Notes under the pieces: model-generated
Told to the model about the DNA's origin: nothing
Seen by the model: only the letters and a program-made list of their open reading frames with translations
The model's database searches: none
Assembly (NCBI GenBank): GCA_900074745.1
Contig: LT598469.1
Coordinates: forward strand, 1,054,001-1,118,000
Source of the DNA: Lachancea mirantina
Lineage: Eukaryota; Ascomycota; Saccharomycetes; Saccharomycetales; Saccharomycetaceae
Direction of reading: 5' to 3'
Length of the DNA: 64,000 bases
Program-made: the position numbers and the translations under genes
In this document: piece by piece, positions 1 through 10,011 of the stretch
Layout of the letters: the number at the start of each line of letters is the position of its first letter
Position numbering within the stretch: position 1 is the stretch's first letter

Positions 1-313
1 GTCTAACCGCCACGCCCACAGTAAGCATGAACGCAACGAGCCCAATGCAACGAGACCTATCCCGATCCTGTTCACTAGTATCACAATTTTTGCTACGTAA
101 GCCATCTCCGTCGTTGGGCCAGACCGCCAGCCCCAGCGGCCCGCCGAAAAGCAACGCTACGGACCGCACTGTAAACAGGAAGCATTTGTCAAGAGTATAC
201 AATTGACCGAAATAGGCAACCAGAACACTTAATATGTCAGCAGCAGGACGGCCGGCGGTACTGCCGTTCTGTGCCCACAGCTGCTTAGGCAGCCCGGAGA
301 AAGGAAGCTTCAT
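1..313 (-). CDS. Partial gene, N-terminus of an unidentified membrane protein
   Basis: From an ATG whose complement is at 311-313, the minus strand stays open for 104 codons to the window edge, so the 3' part lies outside. The peptide begins MKLPFSGLPKQLW. It has hydrophobic stretches at about residues 26-45, 47-67 and 91-103, separated by a short acidic/polar loop containing DGDG and SEQDRDR. This looks like a small multi-pass membrane protein, perhaps of the ER or another endomembrane. I do not recognise the family. It is transcribed away from PIC2, with 1.8 kb between them. A chance open frame of this length in fairly GC-rich DNA is possible, but hydrophobic runs alternating with polar loops favour a real gene. 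Confidence 0.5.
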   Translation of the reverse strand, partial: MKLPFSGLPKQLWAQNGSTAGRPAADILSVLVAYFGQLYTLDKCFLFTVRSVALLFGGPLGLAVWPNDGDGLRSKNCDTSEQDRDRSRCIGLVAFMLTVGVAVR

Positions 314-1381
314 CGCTGCTGAGGTGCATGGGTGCAATGTTTTATACTGTACTCTTCCCCTAGTGTAAGCCGTTTTAGCCTCCGATCATCGCTGTGTGCG
401 GGCTAGCGAGCGCAAAAGTCCACCCATACCTTCCCAGCCGAAATCCGCGCGCACAAATTGTGAAACTTTCTCGGCGCCCACGGATGAGCTAGACGCCGTT
501 AACGCCGGTGCACACAGCGGGCTGCAGGCGTGCCCTACACGCCACTTCTGCATGAGACTACTCCGTGAAGTTCCCGCGACGCTGCGTCCCCTTTAGCCCA
601 TTAGGCAAAACTATGCGGCGACGTTAGTCAGAGCAATTGCTCTGCGTTGTTTTTAGGCTGCCCTGCCTGCGCGGTTGAGGTATATATCTTGATGCACTGA
701 GCTCATCGGCATGATTATAAATTGGAGGCCCTCGGGTTCCAGCAACGACTGATTTCTGGGCTTTTGACGAGTGCACCTACACCTACCACAAAATCCTTTC
801 GGACAGACACAACAAACAGAATGCAAGACTTGCAAGTATTGGCTTCCATTTTCGCGGTAATGCTCGTATGTTATTGGCGCACGCATTTGGCTACGATGCA
901 CAGATACAGAGGCCAAGTGCCCTCGCTCTGAATTAGAGGGCGCAACATCGGGCTTAATGGAGCTCATCGCTGGGCGAATGGAGTCAGGACCGGAAGGAAT
1001 GGTACAGAATTACCTCATCACCGGCACCCATGCACCCACAGTTATTTTTGCTGTTTATGTAAGCAGGGGGTTTCGGGTCTAGCCCGGCTTTGGCCGGCAA
1101 GGTGAAACTCACGAAACTCGCCTTACGAGAAGCGCGGTACGACTCACGACTTGAAGATACATTACAGAAATAATACGGGGAAACTACACAGCGGGCGTGA
1201 TAATTTTAACAACATAACTACGTGTCGCTGCACGTTTGGTTCATTCTAGGATTAATTAATTAGTAATAATAACACATACATTGGAAGAAATCCGGCTACT
1301 TGTGCGACGCGGAGAGCGGGGACACTTCCGTACAAAACGACTTGTATCGGCAAATGTGTCATTTGTCTGGCGCCGATCTCT

Positions 1382-1404
1382 CCGCGGCTCCGCGGCTCCG
1401 CGGC
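1382..1404. repeat. Short tandem CCGCGGCT repeat
   Basis: Three adjoining copies of the 8-bp unit CCGCGGCT are visible, the last lacking one base. Each contains the palindrome CCGCGG. It may be a cluster of binding sites for a CGG-recognising factor or simple replication slippage; the sequence does not decide. Confidence 0.7.
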
Positions 1405-2030
1405 AAATTGGGGGCGCGTGACCAAGTTGGGGTTGTTGGACTATCGCAGAGTGCATTGGAGAACTGGGGATGACGCAGGGGGTCAACAAGGGACGAGGGC
1501 CGACGAGCAGAAAATCATACATAAGGAAGGAACATGCCGCCAGTAATTCTGTTCGTCACCGCGTTGTCAGGGCCAATAGAATATGCCCTTATGTAGTTTA
1601 TACAATAGACAGAGCGCTGTCACCAAGCTTTCGGCGGCCACAATGTGAGTGAAAGTCGTCGAGGGGTCGGTTTCGAAGCCTTTCGTCGAATACGTGGCGC
1701 ATTCAAGACGAGGGGTCTGACAAGAATTTGCGGCGGTTCCCGGTGGGGAGAGCTCCCTGTCAAAGAGTTTAAAGGTGAGAGACGTAGATTGCCTGTGAAA
1801 ACGTCGGGGTCGTGGATACTGATCTACTCGGGCATCGAACTGTCGAAGTTTGCTTTTTCGGAACGCGCCCTTTTTTTAGCCAATTCCATATCCACCCCTT
1901 ACCCCCGAAGAAAACCAATGGTTACGGCATCTACCGCTCCAATGACGACAGATTTTAGTGTTGCGCGATTAAACGCTTGTGCCACGGATACAACAACCTA
2001 CGCGAGCAATCGTAGCTCAGTGTGGCATTG

Positions 2031-2036
2031 TATAAA
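2031..2036 (+). promoter_or_regulatory. TATA box of PIC2
   Basis: TATAAA lies 100 bp upstream of the ATG at 2137. It supports that start over the longer in-frame opening that continues upstream. Confidence 0.5.
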
Positions 2037-2136
2037 TCGGAGGACAGTTTGGCGTGCTCATCACCCTTGGCTAAGCCGTTCAACAACTTTGATCAATTTT
2101 ATAGATATAGCTAGCTCTAGCCCAGATTCGCACAGC

Positions 2137-3045
2137 ATGCCAGATTCACACATTCCGCTTTACTCACCAGAGTACTACGCAGCTTGCACACTCGGTGGTA
2201 TGATAGCCTGTGGACCTACCCATTCTGCCGTGACACCGCTTGACTTGGTCAAATGCCGTCGCCAGGTCGATCCTGCTCTGTATACCTCGAATCTCGATGG
2301 TTGGCGGAAAATCGTACGCGGGGAAGGCACATCGAAGATATTTACAGGACTAGGCGCTACCTTCATAGGATACTCGTTCCAGGGTGCCTTGAAATACGGC
2401 GGATATGAATACTTCAAAGATTTCTATTCGGGGTTCCTTTCTCCGGAGACTGCGCATAAGCATCGGACCTGGTTGTACCTCGGTGCGTCTGCGTCTGCCG
2501 AATTTGTAGCAGACATCTTTCTATGTCCATGGGAAGCGATCAAAGTGCGTCAGCAGACGACTATTCCACCGTTTTGCAAGAACGTGTTTGACGGGTGGTC
2601 CAAGACCGTGAAAGCAGAGGGTATCGCAGGGCTTTACAAAGGTTTGACTCCGCTGTGGTGTCGTCAGATCCCTTACACCATGTGTAAGTTCACATCGTTT
2701 GAACGGATCGTGGAGTCAATTTACGCGCGTTTGCCTCGTCCCAAGAGCGAAATGTCGCAGCTCCAGCAGATTGGCGTATCGTTTGTAGGTGGTTATCTTG
2801 CAGGTATTTTATGTGCCGTGGTATCTCACCCCGCAGACGTGATGGTATCCAAGGTGAACAACGAGCGCAAGGCCAACGAGTCCATGGGAGACGCAACGGC
2901 ACGCATCTATAAGAGAATCGGGTTTGCTGGTCTTTGGAACGGTCTAGCGGTCCGTATTGTCATGATTGGAACTTTGACGAGTTTCCAGTGGTTGATTTAC
3001 GATTCTTTCAAAGCCTACGTTGGTTTGCCAACTACGGGACATTGA
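2137..3045 (+). CDS. PIC2: Mitochondrial copper/phosphate carrier Pic2
   Basis: A mitochondrial carrier family (SLC25) protein of the inner membrane; in S. cerevisiae Pic2 imports copper for cytochrome c oxidase and can carry phosphate. The 302-residue product has the three tandem carrier repeats. Their PxD/ExxK-type signatures are PLDLVKCRR at 34, [10 protein letters not shown] at 131 and [10 protein letters not shown] at 231. The N-terminal CTLGG (Cys17) matches the region of the conserved cysteine implicated in copper transport. The protein resembles Pic2 much more than the paralogue Mir1, down to the C-terminal [10 protein letters not shown]. The ATG at 2137 gives the usual family length of about 300; the frame is open 164 codons further upstream, but that part looks non-coding. 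AGE2 lies convergently 123 bp downstream. Orthologue of YER053C. Confidence 0.95.
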   Translation: MPDSHIPLYSPEYYAACTLGGMIACGPTHSAVTPLDLVKCRRQVDPALYTSNLDGWRKIVRGEGTSKIFTGLGATFIGYSFQGALKYGGYEYFKDFYSGFLSPETAHKHRTWLYLGASASAEFVADIFLCPWEAIKVRQQTTIPPFCKNVFDGWSKTVKAEGIAGLYKGLTPLWCRQIPYTMCKFTSFERIVESIYARLPRPKSEMSQLQQIGVSFVGGYLAGILCAVVSHPADVMVSKVNNERKANESMGDATARIYKRIGFAGLWNGLAVRIVMIGTLTSFQWLIYDSFKAYVGLPTTGH

Positions 3046-3168
3046 TTTTCGCGGAAAGGCGCAGTCTACATAATAATACTCCTGCCATTGATCATTTTCT
3101 ATATAGTGCATTTTGATGCCGGAGGGCGGTTAGCGCGCTACATTTACACAGATAATATATTCCTTCAA

Positions 3169-3981
3169 TTAAGACCAAACGTTTTTGAATAGTTCATTAT
3201 CGTCCAAAGAAGACACCGAGGAATTAACTGCTGAGGGTGTGTAATTTGACAGCGAAGCTGGCACCTGGGACGTTGTTTGCGCTGGCAGCTTGGGGGAAGT
3301 AGAATTGAAGCCTGGATCGCTGACGCCACTGCGAGGGCGAGAGTATAGCGATAGAATTGACTTCTTGAGATCCGGACGTCCGCTCGCGTTTGCCTTTGTA
3401 TCTGACGCGGCATCCGATCGAGAAATACTTCTGGTGCTAGGTTGAGGGCTAGCTAAATTGAGCTCTAGCTGCGACGAAGAAGCAGAAACACGCGCGGCCG
3501 ATAGGTTGTTGACATTCGCCCGCCTGACAGACTGGGTGGTAGTCTGTCTGGGAGCCTGGCTGATGGGTGCCGATTTTTCCAGGATATCTGGCTCAGAACG
3601 CGATTGACGGGCCTCGCTTGCGGGTGCTTCCCACCGACGATGTTCGTACTTGTTCCTGATGAAAGTGCCCAGCTGCGATGCGTCTGGGACTTTGCAGCCG
3701 CTGAGCTTGCCCTCGTAGACGGCGTTTGCGCATTCGTTATTGCCAAACTCGATGACTTTTCTAAGATGTTCTTCTTGCCATGTATCCAGGTCCACAGACT
3801 TCACCTTCGATATATGTGTGCCCAGGGATCTGTGAATTCCCGCACACCGAATGCATATGAACACCCCGAGCGACCACGACGCCCAACGCGGATGATTCGC
3901 GGTCTTACAGTCTGCGCAATAATTGTTCTTGGGATCTCGAAGTAGCGTCACCAAAGCTCGTTTGACCTCAGGAGACGTCAT
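3169..3981 (-). CDS. AGE2: ADP-ribosylation factor GTPase-activating protein Age2
   Basis: Arf-GAP that stimulates GTP hydrolysis on Arf1/Arf2 during vesicle transport from the trans-Golgi to endosomes. The 270-residue product opens with a complete ArfGAP zinc finger: Cys22, Cys25, Cys43 and Cys46, with the arginine finger at Arg51 in CAGIHRSLG. The GAP domain ends near residue 110. The rest is Ser/Thr/Gln-rich and probably disordered, as in S. cerevisiae Age2 (298 aa). The ATG at 3981 (MTSPEVK) aligns with the family start; a longer in-frame opening would need a TTG. Orthologue of YIL044C. It is convergent with PIC2 and has a long upstream region with several CACGTG sites. Confidence 0.95.
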   Translation of the reverse strand: MTSPEVKRALVTLLRDPKNNYCADCKTANHPRWASWSLGVFICIRCAGIHRSLGTHISKVKSVDLDTWQEEHLRKVIEFGNNECANAVYEGKLSGCKVPDASQLGTFIRNKYEHRRWEAPASEARQSRSEPDILEKSAPISQAPRQTTTQSVRRANVNNLSAARVSASSSQLELNLASPQPSTRSISRSDAASDTKANASGRPDLKKSILSLYSRPRSGVSDPGFNSTSPKLPAQTTSQVPASLSNYTPSAVNSSVSSLDDNELFKNVWS

Positions 3982-5553
3982 CTTGTGGTCTTCAGAAAAA
4001 GCGTCCAAAAACCAGCTTCCAAATGCGCTAGCTCGACCGAGGTTTCTGCCAGTCTCACGATTGTTGAGCGTTGTTGACCCGAAAGATGCTTGACGCGTAT
4101 ATGGAACAGTTGCTAGATCACAAAGTCACGTGGAACATACATTTGCCCGTGCACAATGCTTTCGCAAAACCAAAAAGCACGTGAACATATCGCTCGGCGG
4201 CTATCTTTCGAAGGTTGCCGTACCTCCGCAATGGAAGCCTGCTTGCAGTAGTTCTTGTCACACGTGCCGTGCGAATGCGTGTCCAGGAGTACTTCTAAGC
4301 TTTTGTCGGCTGTTGTCCACATGCGGATCGTCTCTATTACGAGACTAAGAGCAAAGCCCTCAAGACAGATGCCCATATTCCGGCGTGATCAGAGGGTTAC
4401 GATTTCACATGAAACTGTTCATATTGTCATCTACCGTTATAAACATCAAGTATCCAACGGAGAACCGAGAGGGCGCTTAGTCCATTTTTATTGTGTAGCT
4501 AACTTCACTCAAGAGAGTCATTTTTGACGGAAAAGTCAAAGTCCCCATATGAGCGTAAAGATTTAACCCACTGAGACAGGACCTTACCAGTGAGTTACTC
4601 GAGGAGTGTTTTCTACATACCGGGTCATCAAAGGTGAGAAACTAGTGGCGTGGTGTAAGAATGTGTACTCATGAGTAGTAGTAAAGTATTACCCGATGGC
4701 TAATCTGCATTGAGATGTATTGTTGGTGAGTAGAAAATATACCCGGTAGGAAAATTCCTACCGAATGCTACCAGGTACATACTCAGTGATGATTCCTGTG
4801 AGGTGCCAGCTACAAGCACAGATTTCAAGGGTGTATGAGCATTTGGGACGAATCTGACATCTTGGGTCACAAACTCACCGCTATTTGCAGTGAGCTTAAA
4901 GACTTGCGCTCACAGACCATCTGGCAGATCATACACTGGAAAATATTCGAGTAATTGTTGAGACTTCCTGTGATTCCCGGTATTAGGTAACCGTCTCTTA
5001 CGACAGCTTTGATTTGACACTTTACAAGCGGATTTTCCCCTGAGTAACACCGTAAGGAATAAAATAGTCTCGTTAGAATTTAATGTTTGAAACCAGACTA
5101 GTGTAAATTGTCCAATGCGATGCGTTTAGGTCGAGGTACGCTTAACACTGTCGCGTGCTCGACGCCGACGCTACCCATTGCGTACTCATTTACGTACATA
5201 GGTATGCTACTCACTGACAACTCAATTCGTACAACGTGAAGCGAGAGATTTATCACGTGACATCTCTTTTTCAAAAATCTTTTCCCGTGCAAATTGCTCA
5301 GCTTTTCCACGTTTTTCATTTCTTTTTGTTTTTTCTTCTACCCGGGCTCTTCGGCGCAGGCCCGTGATAGTCATTCTTTAACAGAGATAGCTTTGGCACC
5401 GAAGATCAATATTTCAGGTAAGACTTATCAAGCATTACAGGGGTCGAGGCTCACGCTTGACAATCTAAAGAGAAGGGTATAGTTGTTATTATCGTGGCAA
5501 GCTGAGAAAGCCACGAAAAAAGCGCGGTTTTTCTTGTAGCAGTGACATTCAAA
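3982..5553. other. Long divergent intergenic region, AGE2 to the cytochrome b5-like gene
   Basis: About 1.6 kb without a supportable gene. It carries four CACGTG motifs (4127, 4178, 4261, 5254), a TTACCCG Reb1-type site at 4689-4695 and a hairpin near 4752-4771 with arms CGGTAGGA and TCCTACCG. Short open frames inside show no recognisable similarity. Confidence 0.55.
4127..4266. promoter_or_regulatory. Cluster of three CACGTG (Cbf1/Pho4-type) sites upstream of AGE2
   Basis: CACGTG occurs at 4127-4132, 4178-4183 and 4261-4266, about 145-285 bp upstream of the AGE2 ATG. A fourth lies at 5254-5259, about 300 bp before the cytochrome b5-like gene. In yeasts this core is bound by Cbf1, Pho4 and related bHLH factors. 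Which factor, and which gene it serves, is inference. Confidence 0.4.
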
Positions 5554-6291
5554 ATGCCCTTATATGGGCTCAGCCATGGAACATCTTTGACAGGGGATAT
5601 CGGCGAAAGGGAGAATGCCCGCGCAAGATTGGACCCCAGAGTACGATCTAGCCACGACAGACAGGTTTCCAGGCACGAGTTATCGCAGCATTGCCAGCAG
5701 GACGACTGTTGGATGGCTATTCATGGTAAGGTATATGACGTTTCGCGATACGTGAAGCTGCATCCCGGAGGCGCACAAGTAATGCTCAAGTACGGGGGAC
5801 GCGACGCGACGGCCGCGTTCGACGATGTGGGACACACTTTTGAGTCGCTCATATACGATCTGGAGCCCAGGGAGTGCGTCGGCGTGCTCGACTTGCCCGC
5901 GCCGCATGCGCGGCGCGAGCACGAGACCAGACGCGTGCCTGGCGAACCGCCACGCTGGGACCATCTCTGGGAATGGGTGCGCGGGTCACCGGAGCCGGTT
6001 TTGCCCCGCGAGATTGTCGATACGAGTTGGGAACCATCAGAGAAAACCTCCAACTTCTACGAGGGCAGTGACGACTCAGATCTGAACAAACAGAGTTTTT
6101 TGCATAGAGCCTTGCGCAGGATCGCGAGCAATAGTGCGTTGAGCGCGCTAGTCATTTGCTGCATGCTGGTTCTGGTTTATTTGCGGATGCGCTGGCCGAC
6201 CATGGTCGAGCACGTGGTTGCGCATGCGTCAGAGCACGTGAGCACATCTACTAGCGACGAAATACCACGTTGGAGCATCATGGAGTCCTAA
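5554..6291 (+). CDS. Cytochrome b5-domain protein with a C-terminal membrane anchor
   Basis: A 245-residue protein with a cytochrome b5 heme-binding fold at about residues 36-112. The two axial heme histidines are His70 in HPGG and His94 in DVGH. A hydrophilic linker rich in Arg and acidic residues follows. A single hydrophobic segment at about 194-212 and a 33-residue tail come last, so it looks membrane-anchored near its C-terminus with the heme domain in the cytosol. It is about twice the length of yeast Cyb5 (120 aa), and its order (heme domain first) differs from the Irc21 type. The partner could be the cytochrome b5 reductase encoded two genes away (CBR1), an inference. Its centre (about 5750-6020) is more GC-rich than its neighbours. 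The ATG at 5554 was chosen because the codon four positions upstream is GTG. I know no syntenic S. cerevisiae counterpart. Confidence 0.8.
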   Translation: MPLYGLSHGTSLTGDIGERENARARLDPRVRSSHDRQVSRHELSQHCQQDDCWMAIHGKVYDVSRYVKLHPGGAQVMLKYGGRDATAAFDDVGHTFESLIYDLEPRECVGVLDLPAPHARREHETRRVPGEPPRWDHLWEWVRGSPEPVLPREIVDTSWEPSEKTSNFYEGSDDSDLNKQSFLHRALRRIASNSALSALVICCMLVLVYLRMRWPTMVEHVVAHASEHVSTSTSDEIPRWSIMES

Positions 6292-6747
6292 TGTCCAAGC
6301 AGGACTACGTTTAGCATACGCACAGGTTGCCACCGGACTGCTTTGAACCAGAGAAAATCTACATATTGTCAAATGATTCCCGGCGAACTCAGCAAAACAT
6401 GAGTGCCGATGGATCATCGAGCCAACTACTACCGCCTGATCTTGACACTACGATTTCAATCACAAATATTCTCCGGACATTTTTCGCCCAAGTCCTCATG
6501 TACATAAATAACTCCGTTCATGGTTGTCATCTGTTTAGGCCTGAGTACTCACGCACACTAGGCACCACAGTTTTTCAACATGACTCACAATGACTCAATT
6601 ATTCAAACTTCACTATACTGAAAATTTTTTAGCCGTAATAACCTCTATATGAAGGTTGAACATAAGCAAGCATTTTGTATCGTCGAGTCACTATCGAGTC
6701 GTTTTACGTTTCTTTGAGAGTTGGTATCAATTTATTGAATTTCAACA
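6292..6747. other. HOM3 promoter region
   Basis: 456 bp between the cytochrome b5-like gene and HOM3. It contains the paired Gcn4 sites described separately, a partly palindromic TGAGTACTCA at 6542-6551 and AT-rich leader sequence. No gene is visible. Confidence 0.6.
6581..6597. promoter_or_regulatory. Two Gcn4 sites upstream of HOM3
   Basis: TGACTCA occurs at 6581-6587 and again at 6591-6597, spaced one helical turn apart and about 150 bp before the HOM3 ATG. TGACTCA is the consensus of the bZIP activator Gcn4, and HOM3 is a classic general-control target in S. cerevisiae. So this gene is probably induced by amino-acid starvation. Confidence 0.8.
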
Positions 6748-8319
6748 ATGCCTGCCAAGACAAATTGGATCGTTCAAAAGTTCGGTGGAACTAGTGTGGG
6801 AAAGTTTTCCGAGCGTATTGTCGATGAAATTATCAAAGTGTTCACTACGGACTACGATAATAACGTTGCCGTGGTTTGCTCAGCACGCTCGTCCGATACC
6901 AAGGCAGAAGGTACTACTTCTCGACTTCTAAGAGCGTGCGATCTAGCGGCGAAAAATGACCCTAGCTTTAGAGATGTTCTGGAGAAAGTTAGAGTTGACC
7001 ACATAGAGAATGCCAAAACTCTTGTTAAAGATGCCAAGCTGCAGCAGGAGCTCATCAAAGATTCTGCTCTGGAGTTGGACCTCGTGGACAAATATCTGAA
7101 TGCATCCCAAGTCTTGGGCGAAGTTTCTTCGCGGACCATGGACTTGGTTATGTCATGCGGTGAAAAACTAAGTTGTCTTTTCATGGCAGCTCTGTGTAAT
7201 GACCACGGTGTTTCAGCTCAGTACATTGATTTGTCGTCCATCATTCCGTCGGACTACCAATGCAAGGAGGGATCTTTGGATAACAGCTTTTACACGCTGT
7301 TAGTGACGTTATTTCAGGAAGCGCTACAACCTGTTTTGAAACTTCAGGCAGAGGGCGAGAGGGTCGTTCCCGTGATTACTGGCTTTTTCGGTCTCGTTCC
7401 TATGGGTCTTTTGAACGGTGTAGGTCGCGGGTACACCGATCTTTGTGCAGCTTTGATTGCTGTGGGTCTCAACGCCGATGAACTACAGGTTTGGAAGGAA
7501 GTCGACGGGATCTTCACGGCAGACCCTCGTAAAGTACCGCAAGCCAGACTCTTGAGGAGTGTCACTCCTGAAGAGGCCTCGGAATTGACATATTATGGTT
7601 CAGAAGTTATTCACCCTTTCACTATGGAACAAGTCATAAGGGCCAAAATCCCCATTAGAATCAAAAACGTTCAAAATCCTACTGGTGAGGGTACTGTCAT
7701 CTATCCTGACAACATCGCCAAGAAGGGTGAGTCTACCCCACCACATCCACCTGTCACTTTAAGCAATTCTTTCTTTGAGCACAAACGCAGGGGCGCGACT
7801 GCCATCACAAGTAAAAGTGACATCGTCGTCATGAACATTCATTCCAACAAAAAGACGTTGTCGCACGGATTTTTGGCTCAAATCTTCACCACCATGGATA
7901 AGTTTAAACTTGTTGTTGATTTAATTTCCACTTCCGAAGTTCACGTTTCCATGGCGCTTCCAATACCCGATGCCGACTCTATGAGAGATTTGAAGAACGC
8001 GATCGAAGAATTGAAGAAATTTGGTTCCGTCGATATTACTAAAAAACTTGTCATCATTTCTTTGGTTGGTAAGCAGATGAAACAGTTCATTGGTATAGCC
8101 GGAACTATGTTCACCACGCTGGCCGAGCAAGGAATTAACATTGAGATGATTTCTCAAGGTGCTAACGAAATAAATATTTCATGCGTTATCGACGAGGACA
8201 ACGCTATCAAGGCTCTTCAGTCCATTCACTCGAAGCTGCTCGATGCTCCCGCTCATGAATCTGATCTAGGAAGCGCTGTCAACGAGAGATTAGAGCAAAT
8301 AAAGAGACTCAACCTATGA
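6748..8319 (+). CDS. HOM3: Aspartate kinase (L-aspartate 4-P-transferase)
   Basis: First enzyme of the threonine and methionine branch: phosphorylates L-aspartate with ATP to 4-phospho-L-aspartate in the cytosol. The 523-residue product has the N-terminal KFGGTSVGKF nucleotide/substrate motif at about residue 11. The kinase domain includes GRGYTDL and the LQVWKEVDGIFTADPR segment. Two C-terminal ACT domains (about 390-470 and 475-520) mediate feedback inhibition by threonine; the STSEVHVSMALP and ISQGANEINISCVI strands are typical of them. Length matches S. cerevisiae Hom3 (527 aa). Expression is probably under Gcn4, given two sites just upstream. Orthologue of YER052C. Confidence 0.98.
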   Translation: MPAKTNWIVQKFGGTSVGKFSERIVDEIIKVFTTDYDNNVAVVCSARSSDTKAEGTTSRLLRACDLAAKNDPSFRDVLEKVRVDHIENAKTLVKDAKLQQELIKDSALELDLVDKYLNASQVLGEVSSRTMDLVMSCGEKLSCLFMAALCNDHGVSAQYIDLSSIIPSDYQCKEGSLDNSFYTLLVTLFQEALQPVLKLQAEGERVVPVITGFFGLVPMGLLNGVGRGYTDLCAALIAVGLNADELQVWKEVDGIFTADPRKVPQARLLRSVTPEEASELTYYGSEVIHPFTMEQVIRAKIPIRIKNVQNPTGEGTVIYPDNIAKKGESTPPHPPVTLSNSFFEHKRRGATAITSKSDIVVMNIHSNKKTLSHGFLAQIFTTMDKFKLVVDLISTSEVHVSMALPIPDADSMRDLKNAIEELKKFGSVDITKKLVIISLVGKQMKQFIGIAGTMFTTLAEQGINIEMISQGANEINISCVIDEDNAIKALQSIHSKLLDAPAHESDLGSAVNERLEQIKRLNL

Positions 8320-8453
8320 GCGTTCTCAAAATCATGAAAACATTAACGAAAACGAGGAATTTAATGTAACAGTCATATATATTATCATATAGCCTTTATA
8401 GAAGTGTTACGTGTGCATATTTCAGGATCAAAACGAGTTACGGATAACAAGAT

Positions 8454-8478
8454 CAACAACAACAACAACAACAACAAC
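8454..8478. repeat. (CAA)8 microsatellite
   Basis: Eight CAA units plus one C sit in the 3' spacer between convergent HOM3 and CBR1, 26 bp from the CBR1 stop codon. It is outside coding sequence and likely to vary in length between strains. Confidence 0.9.
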
Positions 8479-8503
8479 CTACTGTTATGAAGAACACAGG
8501 ACT

Positions 8504-10011
<1,508 letters not shown>

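Larger units (their letters stand above)
314..2136. other. Long intergenic region between the left-edge gene and PIC2
   Basis: This 1.8 kb holds no gene I can support. Short open frames on both strands (for example 653-967 minus) show no recognisable domain. A tandem CCGCGGCT repeat lies at 1382-1404. The PIC2 reading frame is open upstream from about 1645, but a TATA box inside that stretch argues it is promoter and leader. Confidence 0.6.

Noticed and set aside
653-967. 104-codon minus-strand frame left of PIC2
   Set aside because: Cys-rich patch (VCCVCPKGFCGRCRC) looks like a zinc finger at first sight, but the flanks are not protein-like and no spacing matches a known finger family.
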